NCBI GenBank assembly: GCA_003241485.1 | Contig: QFQD01000017.1 | Coordinates: 101,597-165,596 of the forward strand | Reading direction: 5' to 3' | From: Ancylobacter novellus | GTDB taxonomy: Bacteria > Pseudomonadota > Alphaproteobacteria > Rhizobiales > Xanthobacteraceae | Length of the DNA stretch: 64,000 bases | Shown: positions 43,153-51,607 of the stretch, piece by piece | Position numbering within the stretch: the first letter of the stretch is position 1 | How the letters are laid out: each line of letters starts with the position of its first letter | Program-made: the position numbers and the translations under genes | The notes under the pieces: generated by a model | What the model was told of the DNA's origin: nothing | The model's input: the letters and a program-made list of their open reading frames with translations, nothing else | Databases searched by the model: none

Positions 43153-43974
43153 TCAGTTGAGGCGAACGATGCCGCCGAGCGGGCTGGGCTTCAGCTCGGC
43201 CGCCGGAACGGAGTCCGTGCACAGCTGCTGGCGGAAGGCGAGATACTGCGTCCGCACGTCCTCATAGCTGGGCACGCCCGTGGTCGTCACGGTCGGCAGG
43301 GTTGGGGTCTCGGGCGCCGCCGCGGCCGGGGGGGTGGTGGGGGCCGGCGTCACGACGATGGTGGTCTGCGCGGCCGGCAGCGGCAGGTCGCTCGCGGCGG
43401 CAACAGCACGGTCGGCCACCACATAGCCCAGGCCATAATCATCGGCGATGCCATAGGTCAGGCCATAGACCGCCAACGTGCCGACAGCCTCGCGCGTGGT
43501 GCTCGGGCCGACGAAGGGCAGCACCACGAAGGGGCCGGGCGGCACCCCATAGCTGCACATGGTGGTGCCCAGATCCTCGGGCCGCGACACCCAGCCCATG
43601 CGGGTGGCAACGTCGAACACGCCGCCAATGCCGGCCGTGCTGTTGATGGCGAAGCGACCGATGGAGACGCCGAGATTGCTGAAGTCGCCCTGAAGTCCGC
43701 TGGACAGCGCGGTCAGCGGTTCGCGCAGATTGGTGAAGACGTTGTCGACGCCGGTCTGCACCGATTCCGGGACGGTCGCGCGATAGGCGCCGATCACCGG
43801 CGCGGCCACCACCGCTACGAAGGCGGTGTTGAACGCATAGGTCGCGCGGTTTAGCTGCTCCAGCGGATCCCAGACCGAGGGGGCGGTTACCTGTGCCGAG
43901 GCCGGCGCGGCCATCGAAGCCAAAAGCGCGCCAGCCAGCGCCAGCGGAACGCACGTCCGGGATGCCCGCATCAT
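43153..43974 (-). CDS. MlaA/VacJ-family phospholipid-trafficking protein
   Basis: MlaA helps remove phospholipid from the outer leaflet of the outer membrane. The 273 residues start with a signal peptide (PLALAGALLASMAAPASAQ). The MlaA core follows: DPLEQLNRATYAFNTAF, DNVFTNLREPLTALS, INSTAGIGGVFDVATRMG, and LPFVGPSTTREAVG. No lipobox cysteine follows the signal peptide, unlike canonical MlaA lipoproteins, so it may be soluble in the periplasm or inserted by its own helices. An Ala/Pro/Thr-rich stretch follows the core near residue 210. The ATG pair at 43974/43971 is the likely start. Confidence 0.86.
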   Translation of the reverse strand: MMRASRTCVPLALAGALLASMAAPASAQVTAPSVWDPLEQLNRATYAFNTAFVAVVAAPVIGAYRATVPESVQTGVDNVFTNLREPLTALSSGLQGDFSNLGVSIGRFAINSTAGIGGVFDVATRMGWVSRPEDLGTTMCSYGVPPGPFVVLPFVGPSTTREAVGTLAVYGLTYGIADDYGLGYVVADRAVAAASDLPLPAAQTTIVVTPAPTTPPAAAAPETPTLPTVTTTGVPSYEDVRTQYLAFRQQLCTDSVPAAELKPSPLGGIVRLN

Positions 43975-44045
43975 CTCGCCTCTCCGTGAATAGCTGCCGC
44001 CGGCATCGGCCGGATCGGTAATGAAAACACTGGGGCGGCATCGCC

Positions 44046-44372
44046 TCATGGCAGCACCGCATAAGAAAGAGCGACCGCTCCCGCCGCGCCGATCGCCGTC
44101 GATAGCGAACCGGATGCGAGGAGACCGATCGTGAACGCACCGCCCAACAACGCGGTTCCGACCAGCGCGTGCTGCAAGCCCGAATCGATGCCCCAGCCGA
44201 CATCGTCCACGCCTTGCCGCTTTGCATGCTCGTCCGCGGCGGCGAGGCGCGCCGGCTGGCCGAATGAAACCCCTGGCGACAGTGCCGCGATCCGACCGAT
44301 CGGCTCGGCCGCAGCCGCACCGGCGGGAAGCAGCAGTGCGATCACAACAAGAAGTGCCCCCGGCCGCGACAT
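44046..44372 (-). CDS. Small exported or membrane protein of unknown function
   Basis: The 108 residues begin with a signal-like segment (ALLVVIALLLPAGAAAAEPIG), and end with a glycine- and alanine-rich hydrophobic stretch (LVGTALLGGAFTIGLLASG and IGAAGAVALSYAVLP). No family is recognised. It lies between the RND adaptor gene (13-nt gap) and the MlaA-like gene (71-nt gap), all on the minus strand, so it is likely co-transcribed with them. Confidence 0.6.
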   Translation of the reverse strand: MSRPGALLVVIALLLPAGAAAAEPIGRIAALSPGVSFGQPARLAAADEHAKRQGVDDVGWGIDSGLQHALVGTALLGGAFTIGLLASGSLSTAIGAAGAVALSYAVLP

Positions 44373-44385
44373 CCGCTCACGTCTC

Positions 44386-45936
44386 CTAACGGATCTGGTT
44401 CAGAAGGCTTGCGCCTTCAGTCACCACCCGCGCGCCGTCCGACAGGCCCGATTCGACGACCATCTGGTTGCCGGCTATGCGGGTCGCGCGGACCTGACGC
44501 GGCATGAAGGTCTCCGCTCCGGTGCGCTCCCACACGATGGACCGACCGTCGGCGTCGCGAATGACGCTTGAGGCGGGCACCGGAATGCCGGCAATGGCGC
44601 GGTTCTGCTGCACGATGACGGTCACTGGCTTGCCGACCGAAAGGCCCTCATGGGCGCCGACGACGCGGAAGCGCAGCGGTATCGCCTGATTGCTCAGAGT
44701 GAGGCCGCCGCCGATGAACTCAAGCTTGAACGAGCGCCCGTCGCCCGTCACCGCGGTCGCAGAACGCACGCCCTCGGCGATCGTGGGATCATAGGCGGCC
44801 GCCTCGACCCAGAGGGCGTCGGGGTCGACGATCTCGAATACGATCTGGCCCTGGCTGACAGTCCCGCCGACCACGGCGGAGACTTTGGAGATCACCCCGT
44901 CAGCCGTCGAGCGCAGGCTCTCCCGCCGGTCGAGCGCGGTCTGCAGCGAGACCAGCTCGCGCCGATAGCCATCAATCTGGACTTTCAGCGCCTCGATCTT
45001 ATTGGTGCGGTAGCGGACGAACAGCACGTCTCCCAGCCGCTCCATCTGCTTTTCCGACAGCGAGATCTGATTGGAGAGCTGCTGGATACGCGCTTCGATC
45101 TGCGCCCGTTCAGACACCGTCACGGTGGGCTGGAGATAGGCCAGCAGGTCGCCGCGGCGCACACGCATGCCCAGATAGGGGAAGGTGCCCTGGTTCGCTT
45201 CGATGATGCCGGCGAGCGAGGCGTTCACCGTCGTGCCGGTCGACGGGTCGGTAATGACATGGCCGGGGATTTCATAGGCCATAGCAACGTCGGCGCTGCG
45301 CCCGACTTTCCAGCGCACGGAGAACACGCGCTGGGTCGACATGGGCAGGAAGGCAGTGCCATCGGGCCGCCGGTGCGGCGTGTCGCGCAGCAGGTCCAGG
45401 GCGGCGCGCGGCTGGGCCTGCGGTGCCAGAGCGGGAATGGCCTCGGCGTGGCCGGACGTCGCGGAGGCTTCCTCCCCCGGCGCGGCGTTTCGCGTCGCCG
45501 CGCTATCGAGTGTCTGGCTGGAGAGGCCGACGCCGTCGAGCAGCGAGGCGACCTGGTAGCTTCCTGTCGACGGTTGCTCTTGCGCACCTGAGAGCCGGGC
45601 CGTCACGCCCGGACGCGTTTGCGCGCTGCCCATCAGGATCGGCACGATCGCGCGGGAATCACCGGCACCTGCGAGCGGCTCCCCGGCCGCCTCGCGCGGT
45701 CCCGGTGCATTCGTGCTTTTCGGCGCCGCCGGATCGTTTTGTCCGGGTGGGTTTATGCCGAAATCGCCGCTCTCATTTTCGATGAAATACCGCGCGACAT
45801 ACTTGGTGCCGACCTCGCTCACGATGCCGGTGAGGGCGATCGACGCGGCGAAAACGAGCGTGGTCACCACATAGTAGAACATGATCGATCCGGGTCTTCG
45901 TCGCGCGATCCAGCCGGCGCTGCGCTGGCCTACCAT
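44386..45936 (-). CDS. Periplasmic adaptor (HlyD/CusB-type membrane-fusion protein)
   Basis: About 516 residues. An N-terminal inner-membrane anchor (FYYVVTTLVFAASIALTGI) precedes a long low-complexity Pro/Ala-rich region (to about 200). The adaptor core follows, with lipoyl half-motifs (NASLAGIIEANQGTF; GVISKVSAVVGGTVSQGQIV), a coiled-coil hairpin (SERAQIEARIQQLSNQ...YRRELVSLQTAL), and beta-barrel and membrane-proximal domains. The start is the ATG at 45936, with a GGCAGG site; 45882 is possible. I infer a partner of the CusA/CzcA-like pump at 54284-57388, although it lies 8 kb away. No outer-membrane factor gene was found in the window. Confidence 0.78.
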   Translation of the reverse strand: MVGQRSAGWIARRRPGSIMFYYVVTTLVFAASIALTGIVSEVGTKYVARYFIENESGDFGINPPGQNDPAAPKSTNAPGPREAAGEPLAGAGDSRAIVPILMGSAQTRPGVTARLSGAQEQPSTGSYQVASLLDGVGLSSQTLDSAATRNAAPGEEASATSGHAEAIPALAPQAQPRAALDLLRDTPHRRPDGTAFLPMSTQRVFSVRWKVGRSADVAMAYEIPGHVITDPSTGTTVNASLAGIIEANQGTFPYLGMRVRRGDLLAYLQPTVTVSERAQIEARIQQLSNQISLSEKQMERLGDVLFVRYRTNKIEALKVQIDGYRRELVSLQTALDRRESLRSTADGVISKVSAVVGGTVSQGQIVFEIVDPDALWVEAAAYDPTIAEGVRSATAVTGDGRSFKLEFIGGGLTLSNQAIPLRFRVVGAHEGLSVGKPVTVIVQQNRAIAGIPVPASSVIRDADGRSIVWERTGAETFMPRQVRATRIAGNQMVVESGLSDGARVVTEGASLLNQIR

Positions 45937-46183
45937 CGCACCTGCCACCGCATAAGGATAGCATGTACCCTTCGCTTGGTGAAATAGATCGCAGTTTTTC
46001 TCGGCATTGTGACGCAGTGTTTCCGGCATTCAATGCAGGTCCGCCTCACGGTCACCTCGCCTGTCTTGCTTGCGGTTGTTTCCACTCGTCAGCATGTCCG
46101 GGGAGGACGGCGAGGAAAACTGCGATAGCGCTTGATATGAAGTCGGCAGCGAATATTGTCGGTACCGGATCCTCGGTTGTGGA

Positions 46184-46735
46184 ATGTCGATGGGATACGT
46201 CGTCTCGAAGCTGGCGGCCGGCCTGATTTTGGCGGGAGCCTTGGTGCTCGGTCACGGGGTTGCTTTTGACCGCCCTGCGGCTGCGCAGGGGCTCCTCAGC
46301 GACATGGACTTTCGCGGCATGGACACGTTGCGTGTCACAGCGAGCCCGATGACGGTCGAATCTCTGGATTGCGGCCTCGAATCGTCCGGTCTTGTGCGCG
46401 AACTTCGTCGCCAGCTGGATTCGGAAGGGATGAAGTCTTCCGACTCCGATGCGGCGCTTGGCGTCATCACCGTGCTGTCGGCCCGCAACGGTGATTCCGG
46501 TGTCTGCAATTCCACGCTGATGCTGGGCGCTTACAAGAAGGCGTCGTTCTTCGACAAGGATGTCGGCTGGATTCGCAGCGGCTATGTCGTGGTGTGGCAG
46601 AGCGCGGTGCTGGTGGCGTCTTCCGCCGAGACCCATCCGGTGCAGGTGCGTGACGCGTTGGCGCGCCTTGGCGCGGCCTTGCTCACGGATTGGCGCGGCG
46701 CCAATCGCCCGACGGCGGCAACGGCCGGCCCGTAA
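46184..46735 (+). CDS. Exported protein of unknown function
   Basis: The 183 residues start with a signal peptide (AAGLILAGALVLGHGVAF, cleavage probably after AAAQ near residue 35). The mature domain, about 145 residues, has cysteines at LDCGLE and GVCNSTLML that may form a disulfide. It is one of the few plus-strand genes of the cluster and is divergent from the adaptor gene. No family is recognised. Confidence 0.6.
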   Translation: MSMGYVVSKLAAGLILAGALVLGHGVAFDRPAAAQGLLSDMDFRGMDTLRVTASPMTVESLDCGLESSGLVRELRRQLDSEGMKSSDSDAALGVITVLSARNGDSGVCNSTLMLGAYKKASFFDKDVGWIRSGYVVVWQSAVLVASSAETHPVQVRDALARLGAALLTDWRGANRPTAATAGP

Positions 46736-46764
46736 AGGCGCGGCCGCTGTTCTCGGTCCGTCGA

Positions 46765-47166
46765 TCAGTTACCGTACATCCAGTTGCCGACATAGCCACC
46801 GATGACAGCGCCAAGGGCGGAGATCGCGACCTGTCCGGCGGAGACGGCATAGGCCGTACCCGCTTCCATGGCGACAGTGCCGCCCGCGCTGGTTGCTGCT
46901 GCCGCTGCCGGCGTGGCCAGGCCCATCGTCAGCATGTTCGCCACCATGATGCCGCCGACGGCGCCGACCGTGATCGCCGCGATCTTGTAGGGGTCGACCG
47001 CGTCCGGGTCGGTGGGCGTCGGCACAGTGCTCGACAGCGACGTCGCCGGCGCGGCCGCCACGCTGGGTACGGGGACGGTCGCCGGCGCATTCTGCGCGGC
47101 TGCGGGAACGGCGAGAAGACCCGGGCCGAACGCCAGCAGGCTCATGGTCAGCACGAACTTACGCAT
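46765..47166 (-). CDS. Small exported protein with glycine-zipper-like hydrophobic repeats
   Basis: The 133 residues from ATG 47166 have a signal peptide (RKFVLTMSLLAFGPGLLAVPAAAQ) and then a Pro/Ala/Thr-rich linker. Two glycine- and alanine-rich hydrophobic stretches follow (AAITVGAVGGIMVANMLTMG and VAISALGAVIGGYVGNWMYG). The last ends in the G..G pattern typical of glycine-zipper outer-membrane or periplasmic proteins. No function is known. Its stop is 29 nt from the facing exported-protein gene. Confidence 0.6.
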   Translation of the reverse strand: MRKFVLTMSLLAFGPGLLAVPAAAQNAPATVPVPSVAAAPATSLSSTVPTPTDPDAVDPYKIAAITVGAVGGIMVANMLTMGLATPAAAAATSAGGTVAMEAGTAYAVSAGQVAISALGAVIGGYVGNWMYGN

Positions 47167-47227
47167 TTCATCCCCCAAGACTGACGGCAGCGCGGAGAAT
47201 TCCGGGCGGCACGGGTGGCGATGTGAG

Positions 47228-47698
47228 TCAAACGTTCCGGAAAGGAAGCGGGAGAAGCGACGCTGACTTCTTCTCCCTACCGACTTTATCATACCACCCG
47301 CGCGAGAGCATCCAGCTACGCTTGGGGCGGAATTTATTCTGTTCCATCACCTGCTTGACGTAGCGTCTGGCCTCGTCCTGGGTCAGTACCCCGCCGGAAA
47401 GCTCGTTGTACAGCGCTGCGGCTTCCTGGAATTTCTTCTTGTTGATCTTCTTCCGCTTGCCGCCATAGCGGTCGAGGATCGGCAGCATGCGGCTGTCGAC
47501 TTCGCGTTCGAGCCGGATGCTCTGCTGCTGGGCGACGTAAAGAAGAATGCCGCGCGCCTCATAGGGATCCAGTCCGAACTGCGAAATCCCCTGTTCCAGC
47601 AGGCGGCGCTCCTCGGCCTTGGAGACGAACGGGCGGTCCATTCCCGCCAGCTCGACATACCCCATGAACCGATCGCCCGCCGTGTCCTGCTTCGGCAT
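47228..47698 (-). CDS. Basic cytoplasmic protein of unknown function
   Basis: The 156 residues have no signal or membrane segment and are helical and lysine/arginine rich, especially the middle (GGKRKKINKKKFQEAAALY) and C-terminal parts. ATG 47698 with a GGGGCGGG site is preferred to GTG 47710. It is separated from the upstream ABC fusion gene by an intrinsic terminator. I recognise no family. The basic patches could bind nucleic acid or acidic lipid, but that is speculation. Confidence 0.6.
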   Translation of the reverse strand: MPKQDTAGDRFMGYVELAGMDRPFVSKAEERRLLEQGISQFGLDPYEARGILLYVAQQQSIRLEREVDSRMLPILDRYGGKRKKINKKKFQEAAALYNELSGGVLTQDEARRYVKQVMEQNKFRPKRSWMLSRGWYDKVGREKKSASLLPLPFRNV

Positions 47699-47745
47699 TA
47701 CCCGCCCCACTCCCGAAGACCGTCAACGCCGACGGTCCGCTTCCC

Positions 47746-47780
47746 CAAAAGAAAACAAAAACCCCGCCCCCGCGTGCGGG
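47746..47780 (-). terminator. Rho-independent terminator after the ABC-MlaE fusion gene
   Basis: On the minus strand a CCCGC...GCGGG stem (arms 47776-47780 and 47763-47767) is followed by a T-rich tract (TTTTTGTTTTCTTTT, 47747-47761). It lies about 18 nt after the stop at 47798. A second 6-bp inverted repeat, ACCGTC/GACGGT, lies just beyond near 47719-47736. Confidence 0.6.
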
Positions 47781-47797
47781 TCTTAAACAGACGTCTC

Positions 47798-49318
47798 TCA
47801 TCGCCAGAACTGCATGATGGCGAAGAAAGCGTGAGAAAGCAGCGTCAAAGATACGCCGATCACGATCGCCTTGGCGATGGCATTGTTGATCGATACCACG
47901 GACATCTTCGGGCGCAAGCCGATCAGGATCGCCGCGCCGCTGCCGAGCACGGAACTCAGCGCGATCTTGGCGGCGACCCATCCGAACTGTGCGTAAAGCG
48001 CCGGTCCCGCCTCGATGAGTCGGCGGAAATAGTTCTCTCGCCAGAACTCGACCGGCTGGTCGGGAAAGAACACTTCCCAGGTCAGCAGGGCCGCCCACGA
48101 GGCGGTCGCCATCGCCGCGACCGTGAGCAGCGCCAGAGACAGGGTATTGGCCACCAGAATCGACACGACGACATAACGCAGTCCCGGTATGCCGAGGTTA
48201 CGCATCGCCGGCAGTTGCGACGACAGCGTCCGGTTGCCGAGATCGGCGCAGATCACCGCGCTGTTGCGTGCGACAACGAGGATTGAGGCGATCAGCGGCA
48301 CTGATATCGTGGTTTGCACGAAACCTATGCCCGCCAGCGTCTCGTCGTGCAGGATCGACTTCAGATAGCCGCCGAAGGCGTGGTAGTTGAAGCCGAACCA
48401 CATCGACACGAAGCCGAGTATGGCGCCCCCGAGGCCGAGATAGGCCAGCATGAACGGTGAGGCGCACAGCACCCAGAAATATTCCGCGAAATAGCGGAAG
48501 AACCAGCGCAGCGGATGCCCCGCCCGCATCACGCCGTCCCACGCCGACGCATGCGGAGGCACAGCGCTGCGCTCGGCGGCCGCCAGCACGCCTTCGTCCT
48601 CCAGATCGAGCCCCATCATTGCCCGCTCGATCGCGCCAATATTGGCGGGAACCTGGCGTATCGAGCGGGTGCTTGTGTCGAGCAGAAGCACCTTGTCGGC
48701 CAGTGGCAGCAGATCGTCGACATGGTGCGCGGCGATCAGCACCGGCGTGCCGCGTTCGGTGCAGATGTCCTTGATGAGGCCTGCCAGCCGGCGCGAGGAA
48801 ATGATGTCGAGGCCGGAGTTCGGCTCGTCCAGGATCAGGATAGGGTGCCCGGCGATCAGCGTGCGGGCGATCGCCACGCGCTGCTTCTGGCCGCCGCTGC
48901 ACGAGGCGATGGGCTGCTCGGGACGGATGTCGGCGAGCAGCGCGGTGATCGGCCCCGTATCATAGGCCCGCGCCTGCTCCGGCGCATGATCGGCGGCAAT
49001 CCGCACGTTCTCGCCGGCGCTGAGGTCGTCAAACAGTGCATTGCCCTGGAAGACCAGGCCGCACATGTCGCTGCGGCTGGTGGACAGGTCTACCTCGCGC
49101 TCGCCATAGGCGAGCCGCCCGGCCACCTGCCAGGCACCGTCACGTTCGTCGATCAGACCGCAAAGCGTGTTGATGACGCTGGTCTTGCCGCTTCCGCTGG
49201 GGCCGATGATGAGAACCAGTTCGCGCGCGCCGACTTCAAAATTCGCGTCGCGCACCAGGTCGACGCCTGTTGGCGTGGTAATCGTGAGCCCGCTGACGCG
49301 TACGGCGGCGTCGCTCAT
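47798..49318 (-). CDS. ABC ATPase fused to an MlaE-type permease
   Basis: A 506-residue single polypeptide. The N-terminal ATPase (about 1-245) is intact: Walker A GPSGSGKTS, Q loop VFQGNALF, signature CSGGQKQRVAIA, Walker B LILDEPNSGLD, and H loop AAHHVDDL. The C-terminal half (about 265-506) is an MlaE-like permease with several membrane helices (FMLAYLGLGGAILGFVSMW; VPLIASILVVARNSAVICADLGNR). In the usual Mla system MlaF and MlaE are separate, and an MCE protein (MlaD) completes the complex. Here the gene overlaps by 4 nt a non-MCE membrane-anchored gene. A terminator follows it. Confidence 0.88.
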   Translation of the reverse strand: MSDAAVRVSGLTITTPTGVDLVRDANFEVGARELVLIIGPSGSGKTSVINTLCGLIDERDGAWQVAGRLAYGEREVDLSTSRSDMCGLVFQGNALFDDLSAGENVRIAADHAPEQARAYDTGPITALLADIRPEQPIASCSGGQKQRVAIARTLIAGHPILILDEPNSGLDIISSRRLAGLIKDICTERGTPVLIAAHHVDDLLPLADKVLLLDTSTRSIRQVPANIGAIERAMMGLDLEDEGVLAAAERSAVPPHASAWDGVMRAGHPLRWFFRYFAEYFWVLCASPFMLAYLGLGGAILGFVSMWFGFNYHAFGGYLKSILHDETLAGIGFVQTTISVPLIASILVVARNSAVICADLGNRTLSSQLPAMRNLGIPGLRYVVVSILVANTLSLALLTVAAMATASWAALLTWEVFFPDQPVEFWRENYFRRLIEAGPALYAQFGWVAAKIALSSVLGSGAAILIGLRPKMSVVSINNAIAKAIVIGVSLTLLSHAFFAIMQFWR

Positions 49319-50490
49319 GAGCCCCTCCCCGCCCGTTCGAGGGTGACGGCGCTGTCGCCGTCCATGCGCTGGAAACGACTGACGTCCTGCGGCGTCACCA
49401 GCAGGATAAGGGGTGTCCGCGAGGCGGTGGCGAAAGCCTTGAAAACATGGGCGGCCAGCGGGTTAAGGCTGCTTTCCGCGCCCAGCCCGCCCAGATGCTG
49501 CGGCAGCGCGCCGGCAAGGCCGAACACGGCACTGGTGAAAGGCCGGAGCATGGCGCGCAGCCGGACATCCCAGAACATCTGCGTCATCACGGCAGGAACG
49601 CGGCGGTCGCGCAGCAGGAAGTCCATCGCGCCGATGACGATCCGCTCGGCCAGCTGGCGCGCTTCGGGCGTGTCGAGCTGCGCCCGTCCGAAGTCGAGCA
49701 GCACCTGCTGCAGGCGGGGATCGGCCAGTGTCTCGGTCATCGCCTTAATAGCCGGCTCATAATTTAGCTCGTAACCGAACGGCACACCGAGCGCATTCGC
49801 CCAATTGGCGCGGAACATTTGCCAGATCGCGGCCGATAGCCGGCTTACGAGAAGTGCCTGCACCTCGCCGCGAAGCGCCCGTCGCATCGCGGGTTCGGCA
49901 TTGGCCAGCAGGACCTCCAGCGCCTTCTGTGTGCGTGGGTCGCGCCAGGCGCTTGAAACCGCGTCGGTGAGCAGGGCGCGCAGGGCCGGCCGGTACTCGT
50001 TGGTGAAGACATCCGAGGTGATGACCCGCTCAACGGCCTGGGCGGCCATGTCCTGCACCAGGCTGATCCGATGCCGCAGTTCGGCCTGCGAGCTTTCTGA
50101 CGCCGCGGCCCAAAGCACGCCTAGGCTCGGATCGGCGAGGATCGCCGCGGTTGCATCGGGGAATTCACTGGCGGTGCTTGGGAAGAGGTTCACCCGCACG
50201 CGCCCGTCGGCCGTGAGCACGGCCGTTCCGTGCCGGACAACACTATGGTCCGGCCGCATGACGAAGACCGGCACCGAACCCGTCCAGCGCAGCGTTTCCG
50301 TGGGCGGCTCGCGGAAATACAATACGGGCACGTTGTCTTCGGCATGGGGCAGCACGCGCCAGGCCGCGCCGAAGAAGCCCGTAATGATGAGGGCTGAGGC
50401 GAGCACGCCGCCGGTCCATTGCAGGCGCGGGCCGAGTTGCGGCAGGCGTGGCAGGTGGAACGAGCCGAGGTGAAGTCTTCCCTTCGTCAC
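49315..50490 (-). CDS. Membrane-anchored periplasmic protein, partner of the ABC-MlaE fusion
   Basis: The 391 residues have one N-terminal helix (LASALIITGFFGAAWRVL). A large, mostly helical extracytoplasmic region follows (for example ALRALLTDAVSSAWRDPRTQKALEVLLANAEPAMRRAL). No MCE domain or signature is visible, although the gene occupies the position of MlaD. Its stop overlaps the start of the ATPase-permease gene by 4 nt (49315-49318), which argues for a fixed subunit relation. No family is recognised. Confidence 0.72.
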   Translation of the reverse strand: MTKGRLHLGSFHLPRLPQLGPRLQWTGGVLASALIITGFFGAAWRVLPHAEDNVPVLYFREPPTETLRWTGSVPVFVMRPDHSVVRHGTAVLTADGRVRVNLFPSTASEFPDATAAILADPSLGVLWAAASESSQAELRHRISLVQDMAAQAVERVITSDVFTNEYRPALRALLTDAVSSAWRDPRTQKALEVLLANAEPAMRRALRGEVQALLVSRLSAAIWQMFRANWANALGVPFGYELNYEPAIKAMTETLADPRLQQVLLDFGRAQLDTPEARQLAERIVIGAMDFLLRDRRVPAVMTQMFWDVRLRAMLRPFTSAVFGLAGALPQHLGGLGAESSLNPLAAHVFKAFATASRTPLILLVTPQDVSRFQRMDGDSAVTLERAGRGS

Positions 50491-50573
50491 GCGGCTCTCC
50501 TCGCGTGTCCAAGGTTCCCAGCCGGCGCCCGACGCACTAGATTTATCGCCGTGCCCGAAAGGAGAAGCCCGGC

Positions 50574-51008
50574 GTGCGCATCCGTCGACCCCGCCCGCGC
50601 AATTTCGGCCTCAGCATGCTCACGACGCGGCTGCTGGGCGCGCTTTTCCTTGTACTGTCGACCTACAATGCGAGCGGCTATTCGCTGCTGCATTGGGTAG
50701 GCGAGCGCTGGAGCCAGGACTGGCTCGTGCAACTGCCAATCCTGTGCTTCTACGCCATTGTTTACGCGCTGCTGCTGCGCGTGACGGTTCGGCAGCTGCG
50801 CGGGCCGGGCATCGCGCTGACCATTGCCGCGCTTGGCGCCCTCGCCTACCTTCTGGTGGACGTCGGCATCGTGCCGCTCGAAGATGGCGCGGACCTGCTG
50901 CCGATCCTCCTGTACATGTTCGGTGGTCTCATTGCCGTGGGCATTTGCTGGGCATCCGCCTGGGTCATGCTCACCGGGCAGGTGAGCGTCGACAATCTGA
51001 ACGCTTGA
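50574..51008 (+). CDS. Small four-helix membrane protein, DUF6524-like (copy 3)
   Basis: The 144 residues from GTG 50574 have the family box LSTYNASGYSLLHW and four hydrophobic helices (for example LPILCFYAIVYALLLRV and LTIAALGALAYLLVDVGI). It is related to the pair at 41.2-42.0 kb. It sits alone on the plus strand between the divergent ABC operon and a convergent adaptor-like gene whose stop is 5 nt away. An internal ATG after 14 codons is an alternative start. Confidence 0.68.
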   Translation: MRIRRPRPRNFGLSMLTTRLLGALFLVLSTYNASGYSLLHWVGERWSQDWLVQLPILCFYAIVYALLLRVTVRQLRGPGIALTIAALGALAYLLVDVGIVPLEDGADLLPILLYMFGGLIAVGICWASAWVMLTGQVSVDNLNA

Positions 51009-51013
51009 GCGGC

Positions 51014-51607
51014 TCACGCGGGACGCGACCTCAGTGCGAGGAGAGCTGTGACGGCGGCGTAGATCGCGGCGGCGACGCCGGCAAGCAGCAGGCCCGAAAC
51101 CGCCGCGCGGGGCACGCTTGAAGCGCGCGCCGAAGCGGCCTGCCCCGCGGTCTGCGGCAGGGTAAGCACGATCATTTCCGTGCCTTCGCGCTCGCCAATC
51201 TTGTAGGCCAGTTCAAGCTCGTTGCGGCCGGCAGCCAGCATGACCTCGTTGGCGACGTAGGTGCCGGGCGCGACCTCCTCGAACGTCACCGGGGCGAAAT
51301 CAATCGTCATTTCGAGTGCCGCGCCAGTGGTCGGCAGCCCATCCGAGTAGCGCTGGAGGAAAAGCACCAGCTTGCCGCGATCATAGGCCAGCACGGCTTC
51401 CTGATTGCCGATCCGGGCCTCGGTACGTGGAGCAACACTGATGGTGCGAGGCTCGGCGCCGTGGTTATGGCCTTCTTCCGCGAAGGCAGGGCGGACCATC
51501 GTCGCGACAAGAGCGAGGATCAGCGCTGCCGCGAACACAACAAAGCCATATGAGAACAGGTTTGTGGGCGTGAGTGCGCGATGCTGCAAGATGTTCACCA
51601 TAACCAT
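51014..51607 (-). CDS. Exported protein resembling the detached N-terminal domain of an RND adaptor
   Basis: The 197 residues have a signal or anchor (GFVVFAAALILALVATMVRPAFA), a His-containing linker EEGHNHGAE, a beta-rich domain of about 100 residues and a C-terminal membrane helix (VSGLLLAGVAAAIYAAVTALL). The domain (KLVLFLQRYSDGLPTTGA; PGTYVANEVMLAAGRNELEL) resembles the extra N-terminal domain of some alphaproteobacterial heavy-metal RND adaptors, in which it is fused to the HlyD core. Here it is a separate, tail-anchored protein. This is pattern recognition only. Its start overlaps the damaged gene upstream by 13 nt. Confidence 0.68.
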   Translation of the reverse strand: MVMVNILQHRALTPTNLFSYGFVVFAAALILALVATMVRPAFAEEGHNHGAEPRTISVAPRTEARIGNQEAVLAYDRGKLVLFLQRYSDGLPTTGAALEMTIDFAPVTFEEVAPGTYVANEVMLAAGRNELELAYKIGEREGTEMIVLTLPQTAGQAASARASSVPRAAVSGLLLAGVAAAIYAAVTALLALRSRPA

